From NCBI GenBank assembly GCA_963821755.1, contig CAWGEX010000005.1, positions 62,001 through 126,000 on the forward strand: 64,000 nt of DNA. The letters run 5' to 3'. The notes beneath the pieces were generated by a model. That model had not been told where the DNA came from. It saw only the letters and a list, made by a program, of their open reading frames with translations, and ran no database searches. Every line of letters starts with the position of its first letter. Position 1 is the stretch's first letter. Positions 25,248 to 34,096 of this stretch are shown here, piece by piece. The position numbers and the translations under genes were made by a program. This DNA comes from Bog-473 sp963821755. GTDB lineage: Bacteria; Actinomycetota; Acidimicrobiia; Acidimicrobiales; RAAP-2.

Positions 25248-26438
25248 ATGACCACCCTCGACGCCGCCGAGCAGCTGAAGTTCGGCATCTTCCTGGCCCC
25301 GTTCCACCCGGTCGGCCAGAACCCGACGCTGGCCCTCGAGCGCGACCTGCAGCTCATCGAGCACCTGGACGAGCTGGGCTTCGAGGAGGCCTGGTTCGGC
25401 GAGCACCACTCGGCCGGCTACGAGATCATCGCCTCCCCCGAGGTCTTCATCGCCGCCGTGGCCCAGCGCACGAAGCACATCAGGTTGGGCACCGGCGTCT
25501 CGTCCCTGCCCTACCACCACCCCTTCATGCTGGCCGACCGCCTGGTCCTGCTCGACCACCTGACCCGGGGTCGCCTGATGATCGGCGTCGGCCCCGGCGC
25601 GCTGCCGTCCGACGCCTTCATGATGGGCATCGACCCGGCCCGCCAGCGCGACATGATGGAGGAGTCACTCGAAGCCATCCTCCTCCTGCTCGAGGGCCGC
25701 GAGCCGGTGACCATGGAGACCGACTGGTTCAAGCTGGTGGGGGCCCGCCTGCAGATGCGGCCCTACCAGCGCCCGTACCCCGAGGTGGCCGTGGCGGCGC
25801 AGGTCTCGCCCGCCGGCCCCCGGGCGGCCGGCAAGTTCGGCTGCAGCCTGCTCTCCATCGGTGCCACCTCGGCCGGCGGCTTCGACGTCCTCGGCGCCCA
25901 CTGGGACGTCATGGACGAGCGGGCCGAGGAGTTCGGCACCACGGTCGACCGCAGCAAGTGGCGCCTGGTCGGCCCCATGCACATCGCCGACACCAAGGAG
26001 CAGGCCATCAAGGACGTCGAGTTCGGCCTCGAGGAGTGGGTCGACTACTTCCAGCGGGTGGCCGCCCTCCCGCTCGCCCCCGACACCACCAACTTCGAGT
26101 CGCTGGTCGACGCCCTCAACGCCTCGGGCTTCGCCGTCATCGGCACGGTGGAGGACGCCATCGCCCAGGTGGCCCGCCTCCGCACCCAGTCCAAGGGATT
26201 CGGCACCTTCCTGCTCATGGGGCACGAGTGGGCCGACACGGAGGCCACCCGCCACTCCTACGAGCTCATCGCTCGATACGTGGCCCCCGAGTTCCAGGGC
26301 TCCTCGTCCACCCTGACCGCCAGCCGCGACTGGGCGGCCGAGAACCGGCCCGAGTTCATCGGCGCCGCCGGCAACGCCGTCATGTCCGCCATCCAGAAGC
26401 ACCACGAAGAGAAAGCAGCCAAGTCCGCCAATGTCTGA
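25248..26438 (+). CDS. LLM-class (luciferase-like) flavin-dependent oxidoreductase
   Basis: This 396-residue protein is a luciferase-fold flavin monooxygenase or reductase. It has the opening LKFGIFLAPFHPVGQNPTLALERD, EAWFGEHHSAG, RLGTGVSSLPYHHPFMLADR, GRLMIGVGPG and a C-terminal FLLMGHEWAD. The LLM group at this length (about 390) includes limonene- and alkane-type monooxygenases working with a partner flavin reductase. I see no reductase gene nearby. GAGAGGAA lies upstream of the ATG at 25248. It overlaps the next gene by 8 bp, so the two are probably translationally coupled. Confidence 0.92.
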   Translation: MTTLDAAEQLKFGIFLAPFHPVGQNPTLALERDLQLIEHLDELGFEEAWFGEHHSAGYEIIASPEVFIAAVAQRTKHIRLGTGVSSLPYHHPFMLADRLVLLDHLTRGRLMIGVGPGALPSDAFMMGIDPARQRDMMEESLEAILLLLEGREPVTMETDWFKLVGARLQMRPYQRPYPEVAVAAQVSPAGPRAAGKFGCSLLSIGATSAGGFDVLGAHWDVMDERAEEFGTTVDRSKWRLVGPMHIADTKEQAIKDVEFGLEEWVDYFQRVAALPLAPDTTNFESLVDALNASGFAVIGTVEDAIAQVARLRTQSKGFGTFLLMGHEWADTEATRHSYELIARYVAPEFQGSSSTLTASRDWAAENRPEFIGAAGNAVMSAIQKHHEEKAAKSANV

Positions 26439-27447
26439 ATCCGCCGCATCCCCCGCATCCACATCTGCCGCCATCGCCGGCGTCACCCACGAGCAGATCC
26501 CGGCCAACGGGATCGAGCTGCACGTCGCCACCGCCGGCCCGGCCGACGGCAAGCCCGTGGTGCTCTGCCACGGCTTCCCCGAGCTCTGGTACTCCTGGCG
26601 CCATCAGATCACCGCCCTGGCCGACGCCGGCTACCGGGTCATGGCCCCCGATCTGCGGGGCTACGGCACCAGCAGCGCGCCGAGGGAGGTCACGGCCTAC
26701 GGGTCCGACCAGCTCACGGCCGACCTGGGCGGGTTGCTCGACCACTACGGCTACGCGCGGGCGCACTTCACCGGCCACGACTGGGGCTCGATGGTGGTCT
26801 GGGAGATGGGCCGGCTCCACCCCGAACGCGTCTCGTCCATCTACAACATGAGCGTCCCCTACTCCCAAGCCCCGGCGCCGCCGCTCGAGATCTTCGAGGT
26901 CCTCTTCGAGGGCAAGTTCTTCTACATGCTGTACTTCCAGGAGGTGGGGCCGCCCGAGAAGGAGCTCGAGGCCGACACCCGCCACTTCCTGCGCACCATG
27001 CTGTGGTCGGCCTCGGGTGAGGGCCTCAGCTCGGGTGGCGGCCTCTTCCAGGACGTGCCCCGGGAGGGCACCGGGTTCATCGACATCCTCACCCCACCGC
27101 CCGAGAAGCTCCCGGCCTGGATCACCGAGGCGGACGTCGATGTCTACGTCGAGGGCTTCCGGCGCAACGGGTTCTTCGGGCCCATCAGCTTCTACCGCAA
27201 CATGGACGCCAACTGGGTCCGCAGCAAGGACATCCCGCCCTCGATCTACACCATGCCCACCGGATTCCTCACCGGTTCGCTCGACCCGGTGATGACCATG
27301 ATGCCCGACGCCGGAGAATTGATGGCGGCGGAGCTCCCCGACTTCCGCGGCATGACCTCGGTGGAGGGGGCCGGCCACTGGGTCCAACAGGAGAACCCGG
27401 GCGAGACCAACGCCGCCCTGTTGGCCTTCCTCGCCTCGCTGGACTGA
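26431..27447 (+). CDS. Alpha/beta hydrolase, epoxide hydrolase-like
   Basis: The 338-residue protein has the epoxide-hydrolase oxyanion region CHGFPELWYSWRHQI (47-60), nucleophile motif FTGHDWGSMV with Asp117 in place of serine, and the C-terminal histidine in GAGHWVQQENPGE. An Asp nucleophile after GH and a HGFPE/W pattern favour epoxide hydrolase or haloalkane dehalogenase over an esterase. The 8-bp overlap with the preceding monooxygenase-like gene suggests that the monooxygenase makes an epoxide that this enzyme opens; that pathway is inference. Confidence 0.88.
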   Translation: MSESAASPASTSAAIAGVTHEQIPANGIELHVATAGPADGKPVVLCHGFPELWYSWRHQITALADAGYRVMAPDLRGYGTSSAPREVTAYGSDQLTADLGGLLDHYGYARAHFTGHDWGSMVVWEMGRLHPERVSSIYNMSVPYSQAPAPPLEIFEVLFEGKFFYMLYFQEVGPPEKELEADTRHFLRTMLWSASGEGLSSGGGLFQDVPREGTGFIDILTPPPEKLPAWITEADVDVYVEGFRRNGFFGPISFYRNMDANWVRSKDIPPSIYTMPTGFLTGSLDPVMTMMPDAGELMAAELPDFRGMTSVEGAGHWVQQENPGETNAALLAFLASLD

Positions 27448-27459
27448 CCGGCGGGTGAC

Positions 27460-28369
27460 GTGACGTACTCGATCGTCGCCCGCGACACCGACAGCGGCCA
27501 GCTCGGCGTGGCCGCCCAGAGTTGCTATTTCGCCCTCGGCTCGGTGCTGCCCTGGGCCCGGGCCGGCGTCGGCGCCGTGGCCACCCAGTCCATGGTCGAC
27601 CCGGGCTACGGGCCCCGCTGCCTGGACCTGCTGGCCGAGGGCGTCGCGGCTGACGACGCTCTGGACCGGGTCCGCGCCGCCGACGAGGGACGCGAGGTGC
27701 GCCAGGTCGGCCTGGTCGACGCGGCCGGCCGGGTGGCCTCCTTCACCGGGGCGCTCTGCATCGATCACCTGAGCCACGCCGCCGGGGAGGGCTACTCGGC
27801 CCAAGCGAACATGATGGCCGGACCCGGCGTCTGCGAGGCCATGGCCGAGGCCTTCGAGCGCACGGCCGGGGACCTGGCCACCGCGCCTGGTCGCCGCCCT
27901 GGTGGCCGCCGAGGACAAGGGTGGCGACGCCCGCGGGCGGATGTCCGCCGCCGTCATCGTGGTCGAGGGGGCGCGCCACGACCACCCCTGGGAGGGCGTG
28001 CTGACCGACGTCCGGGTCGACCACCATCCCGACCCGCTCACCGAACTCGCCCGCCTGGTCGAGGTAGCGGAGGCCTACCACCTGTGTGACGTGGCCGAGG
28101 CCGCCCTGATGCGGGGCGACAATGGCGCCGCGCTGGCCGGCGCCGAGGCCGGCCTGGCCCGCCTGCCGGACGAGGGCAACCTCCGGCTCAGCTACATCGC
28201 CGGGCTGGTCGGGGTGGGCCGCACCGACGAGGCGGCCCGCGAGGTCCAACGACTGGTGGCCGAGCGACCGTCGTGGGAGGGGATCCTCCGCGCCATCACC
28301 GAACGCGGCCTGGTCCCGCTGCCCGAGGGCGTCACCATCGACGCGCTCCTCGCCCGCCCGGTCGGATGA
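27460..28369 (+). CDS. DUF1028 (Ntn-hydrolase-like) protein, interrupted by one frameshift
   Basis: The first part (GTG 27460 to about 27880) begins TYSIVARDTDSGQLGVAAQSCYFALG and contains GVGAVATQSMVDPGYGPRCLDLL, typical of DUF1028 Ntn-hydrolase-fold proteins. The second part, in frame 2 from about 27885, has MSAAVIVVEGARHDHPWEG and DVRVDHHPDPLTELARLVEVAEAY, then a C-terminal TPR-like segment. One extra base in the CACCGCGCC run (27879-27887) breaks the frame; removing it gives DLAT-(R/A)-LVAALVAAEDKGG. Full length is about 302 residues. Function of the family is not established. The stop overlaps the next ATG (ATGA). Confidence 0.85.
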
Positions 28370-29412
28370 ACCTGGTCCCGTTGCCCCGGCAACCCCACGG
28401 CGTCCCGTGGCCCACGTCCGAGTGGCCGCACGCCGGCATCCCGCCCGAGGTCGCCCTCGACCCGCTGCTCGACCAGGTCTGCGACGACACGGGCCCGCTG
28501 GCCACGACCTACGCCGTCGTCGTCGTTCACCGCGGCCGGCTCATCGCCGAGCGGTACCAGGGGGGGCTGCCCCACTTCGATCGCCCGCCCGAGCCGGTCA
28601 CCGTCGAGTCACGCCTGCTGAGTTGGTCGATGGCCAAGTCGATGCTGCACGCCGTGGTCGGCCTCCTGGTCATGGACGGCCGGCTCGACCTCGACGCACC
28701 GACCGACGTGCCCGAGTGGTCCGCCCCGGGTGACCCGCGTCACGCCATCACGTTGCGCCATCTCCTGGCCATGCGCGACGGCCTGGACTTCGCCGAGGAC
28801 TACGTCGACGACCGGACCTCCGACGTCATCGCCATGCTGTTCGGCGACGGGCAGGCCGACATGGCCCATTTCGCCGCCGACCGCCCGTTGGCCGCCGCCC
28901 CCGACACCCGCTTCAACTACTCCTCGGGGACCACCAACATCATTTCGGCGATCGTCGCCCGCCAACTCGGGCCCGGCGCGCCCTACGAGGCGTTCCTCCA
29001 CGAACGCCTCTTCGGCCCCCTCGGGATGGCCAGCGCCCGCCCCGAGTTCGACGGCGCCGGCACGTGGGTGGCGTCCTCCTACGTCCGGGCCACCGCCCGC
29101 GACTTCGCCCGCTTCGGCCTGCTCTACCTGCGCGACGGCGTGTGGGACGGCGCCCGACTCCTGCCCGATGGGTGGGTGGACTACGGCCGCACCATCGAAT
29201 CGGTCGACCCCGAGGACGGCCCCTACGGCGCGCACTGGTGGGGCGTGGCCGGCGACACCCTGGGCACGTTCCGCGCCTCGGGCTACGAGGGCCAGTCGAT
29301 CACCATCTGCCCGGCGCTGGACTTGATCGTGGTGCGCCTGGGGAAGACCCCCACCGAGCACGACCCCGACCTGGTGGCCTGGCGCGCCGAAGTGGTGCAG
29401 GCCTTCTCCTAA
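28366..29412 (+). CDS. Beta-lactamase-fold serine hydrolase
   Basis: The 348-residue protein belongs to the class C beta-lactamase/esterase fold. The nucleophile tetrad is SMAK at residues 88-91 (WSMAKSML) and the YxS motif is YSS at 185-187. The region LRHLLAMRDGLDFAEDY and the late GYEGQSITICPALDLIVVRLG are typical of 6-aminohexanoate-dimer hydrolase-like enzymes. There is no signal peptide, so it is probably cytosolic. Its ATG overlaps the DUF1028 stop by ATGA, and three 9-bp repeats follow the stop. Substrate unknown; antibiotic hydrolysis is not indicated. Confidence 0.88.
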   Translation: MNLVPLPRQPHGVPWPTSEWPHAGIPPEVALDPLLDQVCDDTGPLATTYAVVVVHRGRLIAERYQGGLPHFDRPPEPVTVESRLLSWSMAKSMLHAVVGLLVMDGRLDLDAPTDVPEWSAPGDPRHAITLRHLLAMRDGLDFAEDYVDDRTSDVIAMLFGDGQADMAHFAADRPLAAAPDTRFNYSSGTTNIISAIVARQLGPGAPYEAFLHERLFGPLGMASARPEFDGAGTWVASSYVRATARDFARFGLLYLRDGVWDGARLLPDGWVDYGRTIESVDPEDGPYGAHWWGVAGDTLGTFRASGYEGQSITICPALDLIVVRLGKTPTEHDPDLVAWRAEVVQAFS

Positions 29413-29423
29413 TGGGACCTGAT

Positions 29424-29450
29424 ACTCCCAGAACTCCCAGAACTCCCAGA
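29424..29450. repeat. Three perfect 9-bp tandem repeats
   Basis: ACTCCCAGA is repeated three times without gaps in the 49-bp space between the serine hydrolase and nucleosidase-like genes. It ends 11 bp before the ATG at 29462 and may separate the ribosome site (AAAGCGAG) from upstream sequence. Confidence 0.75.
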
Positions 29451-29461
29451 AAGCGAGACTC

Positions 29462-30202
29462 ATGACCGCTCCGCCCGCCCGCCGCCAGGTCGTCGTCCTG
29501 GCCCCCATGCCGCTCGAGATGCACGCCATCACCACCGCCTTCGGCCTCACCCGCACCAGTGCGGCCAAGGGCGCACCCTGGACGGGGCAGGTCGGGAATT
29601 CCGACGTCACCGCCATCCATATCGGCATGGGCCCACCACTCACCCGGGTCGCCACGGCCCGCCTGTTCGACGCCACCCAGCCGGACCACGCGCCGGTCGA
29701 CCACGTCATGGTGGCCGGCATCTGCGGTGGGCTCGACCCCGACCTGCCCGTCGGCACCCTGATCAACGCCGAATACATCATCGACGCCACCAGCGGGACC
29801 GAGTACCGGCACACCCCGCCGGGAGATGAGCCTTTGGCCGGCAAGATCATCACCACCGAAGGGGTGTCGCTCGACATCGAGCTTTCCAAGGCGTTCCGGG
29901 CGCGGGGTTGCCTCGGGGTCGACATGGAGAATTCGGCCGTGGCCGAAGTCTGCGAGGCCAACGACTGCCCCTGGTCGGTCTACCGCTGCATCGGCGACCG
30001 CTGGTTCGACGGGTTGCTGGACCAACGGGTCATCGACGTGACCAACCCCGACGGTTCGGGCAACCAGGACGCCCTGGGCCGCCTGCTGGCGGCGGAACCG
30101 GAAATGGCGGACAAACTGCGTCAACTGAGCCGGGACACCACCCTGGCCGCCCGGCTGGCCGCCGAAGCCGCGGTGCGCGGCTGCCTCGCCCTGGACGACT
30201 GA
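29462..30202 (+). CDS. Nucleoside phosphorylase/nucleosidase-fold protein
   Basis: The 246-residue protein has the PNP/UDP phosphorylase fold of nucleosidases such as MTA/SAH nucleosidase. It opens with VVVLAPMPLEMHAITTAFG, has AIHIGMGPPLTRVATARLF and GICGGLDPDLPVGTLI, and the purine-site motif GVDMENSAVAEVCEANDCPW, matching the VDMEGAAIA motif of MTA/SAH nucleosidase with Gly-Ala replaced by Asn-Ser. The C-terminus extends past the usual catalytic Asp (GDRWFD). It probably cleaves or binds a purine nucleoside, but the exact substrate is unclear. Confidence 0.75.
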   Translation: MTAPPARRQVVVLAPMPLEMHAITTAFGLTRTSAAKGAPWTGQVGNSDVTAIHIGMGPPLTRVATARLFDATQPDHAPVDHVMVAGICGGLDPDLPVGTLINAEYIIDATSGTEYRHTPPGDEPLAGKIITTEGVSLDIELSKAFRARGCLGVDMENSAVAEVCEANDCPWSVYRCIGDRWFDGLLDQRVIDVTNPDGSGNQDALGRLLAAEPEMADKLRQLSRDTTLAARLAAEAAVRGCLALDD

Positions 30203-30258
30203 CCGGCCCGCGACGTTGACGTCGAAACGTGCCTCTTCGAGTAAGGCGAGCTCGGTAA

Positions 30259-31143
30259 TTATCCGCGTGTCGGATCGCCAAGAAATTCGAGCAACTTCGC
30301 GCGGCGTCGTTGGGCTAACCATCCTCCTACCCGGTGGCCGCCGACAGAACACACAATGGCGATGGCACACGCCAGTGCAACTCCCCACCCGAAGTCATGA
30401 TCCGGCAGCTTCTGCGACAGGCCATGCTCCGATGTGAATCCCCACAAGAGCAGCGAAGGTGCCATGAGGAGTACGGCTAAGAGAGGTACGAGTCCATAGG
30501 GCGTGACGGCAAGGGTGAGCCAGCGCACGAGCATCCGTCGCCGCGGTTGGCGGTGTTCCCAGCGGTAGCGGATCGGCATCGGATGGTAAGGAAACACGAT
30601 GCCAACCCAGGATGAGATGCCAAGGAAGCCAAACGGAACTACTCCGATCCACACAATGGTGTACAGCGTCGCCAGAGGGTTGTGCTCATGCAGACCGACG
30701 ATGACGGCGACGATCGCGCATACCGGGGTGACGATCATCCACAAGACGACATTCTTCGCGTAGAGCAGCCTGCGAAACATGACCGGATCGTCGAATGCGG
30801 CCACCACCCGCGTCGCGTCTGGCCCGAGCACATTGGTCGCGGGCACGTCCGAGTACATCCATGCGGCGAGGACCAAGGCGAACGCGAGGGTGCCGTGCAA
30901 AGTGAAGACCTTGTCCTTGAGGCCGGCAGGCAGGAAGAACCATGCGGAACTCATGAGGGCAGCATTCACAGCCACCGTAATGAGGGCCTCATAGGGTGGC
31001 AGCAGCGTGAGTGCGATCTGCCGCTTCACCGCTTGACTCAACGTGGCCGGTAGCTGTGGGTCGGAGCTCTCAACCGCTGCCTGACCACCCGGGCCACGGT
31101 CGGCAAGGGGATGGTCCTCTGGCCTACCAATACTGGTGGTCAC
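30259..31143 (-). CDS. Multi-pass membrane protein of unknown family
   Basis: I do not recognise a family. From the GTG at 31143 it has 294 residues with about six hydrophobic segments: near residues 55-75, 80-100, 130-155, 165-190, 210-240 and 260-280. A charged loop HRQPRRRMLVRW lies in the second half and the C-terminus is basic (RRRAKLLEFLGD). Sequence composition is visibly less GC-rich and codon use is less biased than in both neighbours, suggesting recent acquisition. It lies alone, convergent with the nucleosidase-like gene and divergent from a methyltransferase gene. An ABC-2-type permease role is possible but unproven. Confidence 0.7.
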   Translation of the reverse strand: MTTSIGRPEDHPLADRGPGGQAAVESSDPQLPATLSQAVKRQIALTLLPPYEALITVAVNAALMSSAWFFLPAGLKDKVFTLHGTLAFALVLAAWMYSDVPATNVLGPDATRVVAAFDDPVMFRRLLYAKNVVLWMIVTPVCAIVAVIVGLHEHNPLATLYTIVWIGVVPFGFLGISSWVGIVFPYHPMPIRYRWEHRQPRRRMLVRWLTLAVTPYGLVPLLAVLLMAPSLLLWGFTSEHGLSQKLPDHDFGWGVALACAIAIVCSVGGHRVGGWLAQRRRAKLLEFLGDPTRG

Positions 31144-31237
31144 GCCGTGACCATACAGGCGTGATCCCGACCGCCCGCCCCGCCGCCCGCAGTCATTTCC
31201 CGTTCTCCCGGCGCTGCAGTCCTGCCACAATGAGCCG

Positions 31238-31969
31238 GTGCTCGAGAACTACTTCGACGAACGCATCGCCAGGGCCTACGACGCCAAGTGGGCGTACCTG
31301 GCCGAGCCGGCGGTCGTCGACCCGGCGGTGAGCTTTCTGGCCGAACTGGCCGGAACCGGCGCCGCCCTCGAACTCGGCATCGGGACCGGGCGGCTGGCCC
31401 TGCCGCTGAGCCGGCGGGGCGTTGCCGTGCACGGGATCGAGCTGTCGCCCGCCATGGTGGCGCAACTGCAGGCGAAGCCTGGTGCGGACGCCATCGGCGT
31501 GACGATCGGCGACTTCGCCACCACCAGGGTGGGCGGACCGTTCACGCTGGCGTACCTCGTGCGCAACACCATCGCCAACCTGACCACGCAGGACCAACAG
31601 GTGGCCTGCTTCGGCAACGTCGCTGCGCATCTGGAACCCGGCGGCTGCTTCGTGATCGAGGTGTACATCCCGGAGCTGCAACGGCTCCCGCCCGGTGAGA
31701 CCATCCGTGCCTTCACCGTGACCCCGACCCATCTCGGCTTCGAGGAGTACGACGTGGCGACGCAGATCGCCTACTCCCACCACTACTGGATGGTGGACGG
31801 CCAACTCGAGACCTTCTCCGCTCCGTTTCGTTATGTCTGGCCGTCCGAACTGGACCTCATGGCGCGACTGGCCGGGATGACCTTGCGTGAGCGCTGGAGC
31901 AGCTGGGAACGTGAGCCCTTCACCAGCGACAGCAGGAGCCACGTCTCGGTGTGGGAGAAGCCGTCGTAG
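31238..31969 (+). CDS. Class I SAM-dependent methyltransferase
   Basis: The 243-residue protein has the SAM-binding motif ALELGIGTGRLALPL, the acidic residue in HGIELSPAMVAQL and motif II-III regions around FTLAYLVRNTIANLTTQDQQ and LEPGGCFVIEVYIPE. The C-terminal half has a beta-rich substrate cap typical of small-molecule methyltransferases. The start is GTG 31238. No partner enzyme is adjacent, so the acceptor is unknown. About 440 bp of mostly non-coding DNA follow. Confidence 0.85.
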   Translation: MLENYFDERIARAYDAKWAYLAEPAVVDPAVSFLAELAGTGAALELGIGTGRLALPLSRRGVAVHGIELSPAMVAQLQAKPGADAIGVTIGDFATTRVGGPFTLAYLVRNTIANLTTQDQQVACFGNVAAHLEPGGCFVIEVYIPELQRLPPGETIRAFTVTPTHLGFEEYDVATQIAYSHHYWMVDGQLETFSAPFRYVWPSELDLMARLAGMTLRERWSSWEREPFTSDSRSHVSVWEKPS

Positions 31970-32331
31970 CCGTTGGCGCGCGAAACGCCGAGAGAGCCGC
32001 GCCATCCGGGACGCGCAAGCCCAGGTCGTCAAAATGGGACCTCACCTCGGGTCTTGCCCCTCCAGGGTGGCCGGCTCCAACCCATTTTCACACCGGCGCT
32101 TCGGTTCAGACATATCCCGGGCTTGCGGGAGCGACGATACGCCGGGACCTGTACGCGTTCAACCCATTCGTGCTCGTTGCTCGGGCCAGGGGTGACGGGG
32201 CAGCCCCCCCTCTCGAGTGCCCCGCGATGGGTCCTCGACCTTTCTCTGGCCACCCACCGGGCCCGGTGCCGGCGGCTCCGGCCGATGTGGATCTGACTCG
32301 GGGAATTCAGACCGAAGAATTTCTCTCCGGG
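31970..32331. other. Non-coding stretch before the DGPF gene promoter
   Basis: No reading frame here shows family similarity or a ribosome site; the open frames are continuations of shadows. I see no RNA gene. The final part leads into the ECF42-type promoter described separately. Confidence 0.5.
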
Positions 32332-32358
32332 TGTCGATCCACCCGTTCTTCGATCGAC
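32332..32358 (+). promoter_or_regulatory. ECF42-type promoter upstream of the DGPF gene
   Basis: TGTCGA (32332-32337), 17 bp and CGAC (32355-32358) match the ECF42 promoter pattern reported in Streptomyces (TGTCGA at -35, CG(A/T)C at -10, from memory). The site lies 52 bp before the DGPF ATG, and its predicted sigma factor is encoded just downstream. This points to autoregulation of the two-gene unit. Confidence 0.65.
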
Positions 32359-32370
32359 GCAACAATGAGT

Positions 32371-32389
32371 GGCGGGGAAAAGCCCCGCC
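32371..32389 (+). promoter_or_regulatory. Leader hairpin before the DGPF gene
   Basis: GGCGGGG (32371-32377) pairs perfectly with CCCCGCC (32383-32389) around a five-base AAAAG loop, in the predicted mRNA leader. It ends 21 nt before the ATG and just before the CAAGGAG ribosome site. It may stabilise the leader or limit ribosome access; its position makes a terminator less likely. Confidence 0.45.
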
Positions 32390-32410
32390 CCGTTGATCCA
32401 AGGAGTCACC

Positions 32411-32767
32411 ATGCCTCGTTTCCTGTCCATGATCCGCATCAACGAAAAGGAAGCCCAAGCCAACCTGCCCGATCCCGAGATGGACGCCCGCATGGGTGCC
32501 CTGTTCGAGGAGATCACCAAGGCGGGGGTGATGCTGGACACGGCCGGCCTGACCCCCACCGCCGAGGGCACCCGGGTCACCTTGTCCGGCGGGAAGTTGA
32601 GCTACACCGACGGACCGTTCACCGAGAGCAAGGAAGTCGTCGGCGGCTACGCCATCCTCCAGGCCAAGGACAAGGCCGAAGCCCTCGAATGGACCAAGCG
32701 CTTCTTGCAGACCCATTCGGCCCACTGGAACATCACGGCCGAATTGCGCCAGATCGCCGAAGGCTGA
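32411..32767 (+). CDS. YCII-related DGPF-domain protein
   Basis: This 118-residue soluble protein is a member of the DGPF/YCII-like family, named after the motif seen here as YTDGPFTESKEVVGGY (about residues 65-80). It opens with MPRFLSMIRINEKEAQ. Family members form ferredoxin-like dimers of unknown activity and are strongly associated with ECF42 sigma factors, whose gene follows after 42 bp. AAGGAG precedes the ATG. Expression is probably driven by the upstream TGTCGA/CGAC promoter. Confidence 0.9.
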   Translation: MPRFLSMIRINEKEAQANLPDPEMDARMGALFEEITKAGVMLDTAGLTPTAEGTRVTLSGGKLSYTDGPFTESKEVVGGYAILQAKDKAEALEWTKRFLQTHSAHWNITAELRQIAEG

Positions 32768-32809
32768 CCCCGGGGCACTTGCCCCATCGAGAGGTGACTG
32801 CTCTGATCG

Positions 32810-34096
32810 GTGGGCGTGACGCCGACCGCGACCAGTGAGGCCGTCGAGGCGGTCTTCCGCATCGAATCGGCCCGGATCATCGCCCGGGTGGCCCGCATCG
32901 TGCGGGACGTGGGCATCGCCGAGGAGCTGGCGCAAGATGCGCTGATGGCCGCGCTGGTGCAATGGCCCGAGTCAGGTGTCCCGGACAATCCGGGCGCCTG
33001 GCTCATGGCCACGGCCAAGCACCGGGCCATCGACCTCATCCGGCGCCGGGACACCTACGCCCGCAAGTTGGCCGAGGTGGGTCGCTCCCTCGAGGACGTG
33101 CCGCCGCCCGAGCCCTCAGGAGTCGACGACATCGATGACGACCTGCTGCGCCTCATCTTCACCGCCTGTCACCCGCTGCTCTCCCGCGAGGCCCGCATCG
33201 CGCTGACGCTGCGGTTGTTGGGCGGATTGACGACCGAGGAGATCGCCCGCGCCTACCTGGCCGCCGAGGCCACGGTGGCCCAACGCATCGTGCGGGCCAA
33301 GCGGACCCTGGCCCGGGCCGGGGTCCCCTTCGAGGTGCCCACCGGGCTCGACCGCACCGAGCGCCTCTCGTCGGTGCTCGAGGTGATCTACCTCATCTTC
33401 AACGAGGGGTACTCGGCCACGGCCGGCGACGACCTGTTGCGCCCGGCCCTCTGTGAGGACGCGCTCCGCCTGGCCCGTGTCCTCGAAGGGCTGATGCCCG
33501 AGGAACCCGAAGTGCACGGCCTGGCCGCACTGTTGGAGTTCCAGGCCTCGCGCATGGCGGCCCGCACCGGTCCCGACGGCGAACCGGTCCTGCTGGCCGA
33601 TCAGAACCGGGCCCGGTGGAACCAGATGTTCATCCGCCGCGGCATCGAGGCCCTCGAGCGCGCCGGTGACGGCCCCTACTCGGTCCAGGCCGCCATCGCG
33701 GCCTGCCACGCCCGGGCCGTGACCTTCGCCGACACGGACTGGACCACCATCGCCGCCCTCTACGACCAGCTCATGGTGCTCACCCCATCGCCGGTGGTGG
33801 AGCTCAACCGGGCCGTGGCGGTCTCCAGGTCCGAGGGCCCGGCCGCCGGCCTGACCCTGGTGGACGCCCTGACCGACGACCCGGCCCTGCAGGGCTACCA
33901 CCTGCTGCCCAGCGTCCGCGGCGACCTGCTCGAACGCCTCGGGCGCCCCGAAGAGGCCAGCGCGGCCTTTACGGCCGCGGCGGCGCTGACCCGCAACGAG
34001 CGCGAACGGGACCTGCTCCTGGACCGGGCGGCCCACGCCGGAGTGGGCCCGAGCGGCGCGGACCCGGGCAGCGCGGCGCCTCAGGCTCCTTCGTAG
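32810..34096 (+). CDS. ECF42-group RNA polymerase sigma factor with C-terminal TPR-like extension
   Basis: The 428-residue protein has sigma2 (about residues 15-85, with GIAEELAQDALMAALVQWP and HRAIDLIRRRDTYARK) and sigma4 (about 125-180, LTLRLLGGLTTEEIARAYLAAEATVAQRIVRAKRTL). A long C-terminal domain of about 220 residues contains VIYLIFNEGYSAT, AACHARA and VVELNRAVAVS, the hallmarks of the ECF42 group. That domain replaces an anti-sigma factor in control. The start may be GTG 32810 or 32816. It pairs with the DGPF gene upstream. Its 3' end overlaps convergent pyrE by 16 bp. Confidence 0.9.
   Translation: MGVTPTATSEAVEAVFRIESARIIARVARIVRDVGIAEELAQDALMAALVQWPESGVPDNPGAWLMATAKHRAIDLIRRRDTYARKLAEVGRSLEDVPPPEPSGVDDIDDDLLRLIFTACHPLLSREARIALTLRLLGGLTTEEIARAYLAAEATVAQRIVRAKRTLARAGVPFEVPTGLDRTERLSSVLEVIYLIFNEGYSATAGDDLLRPALCEDALRLARVLEGLMPEEPEVHGLAALLEFQASRMAARTGPDGEPVLLADQNRARWNQMFIRRGIEALERAGDGPYSVQAAIAACHARAVTFADTDWTTIAALYDQLMVLTPSPVVELNRAVAVSRSEGPAAGLTLVDALTDDPALQGYHLLPSVRGDLLERLGRPEEASAAFTAAAALTRNERERDLLLDRAAHAGVGPSGADPGSAAPQAPS

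Noticed and set aside
30213..30232. Palindrome CGACGTTGACGTCG after the nucleosidase-like gene as a terminator
   Set aside because: The loop would be only two bases and no T-run follows; it may be chance.
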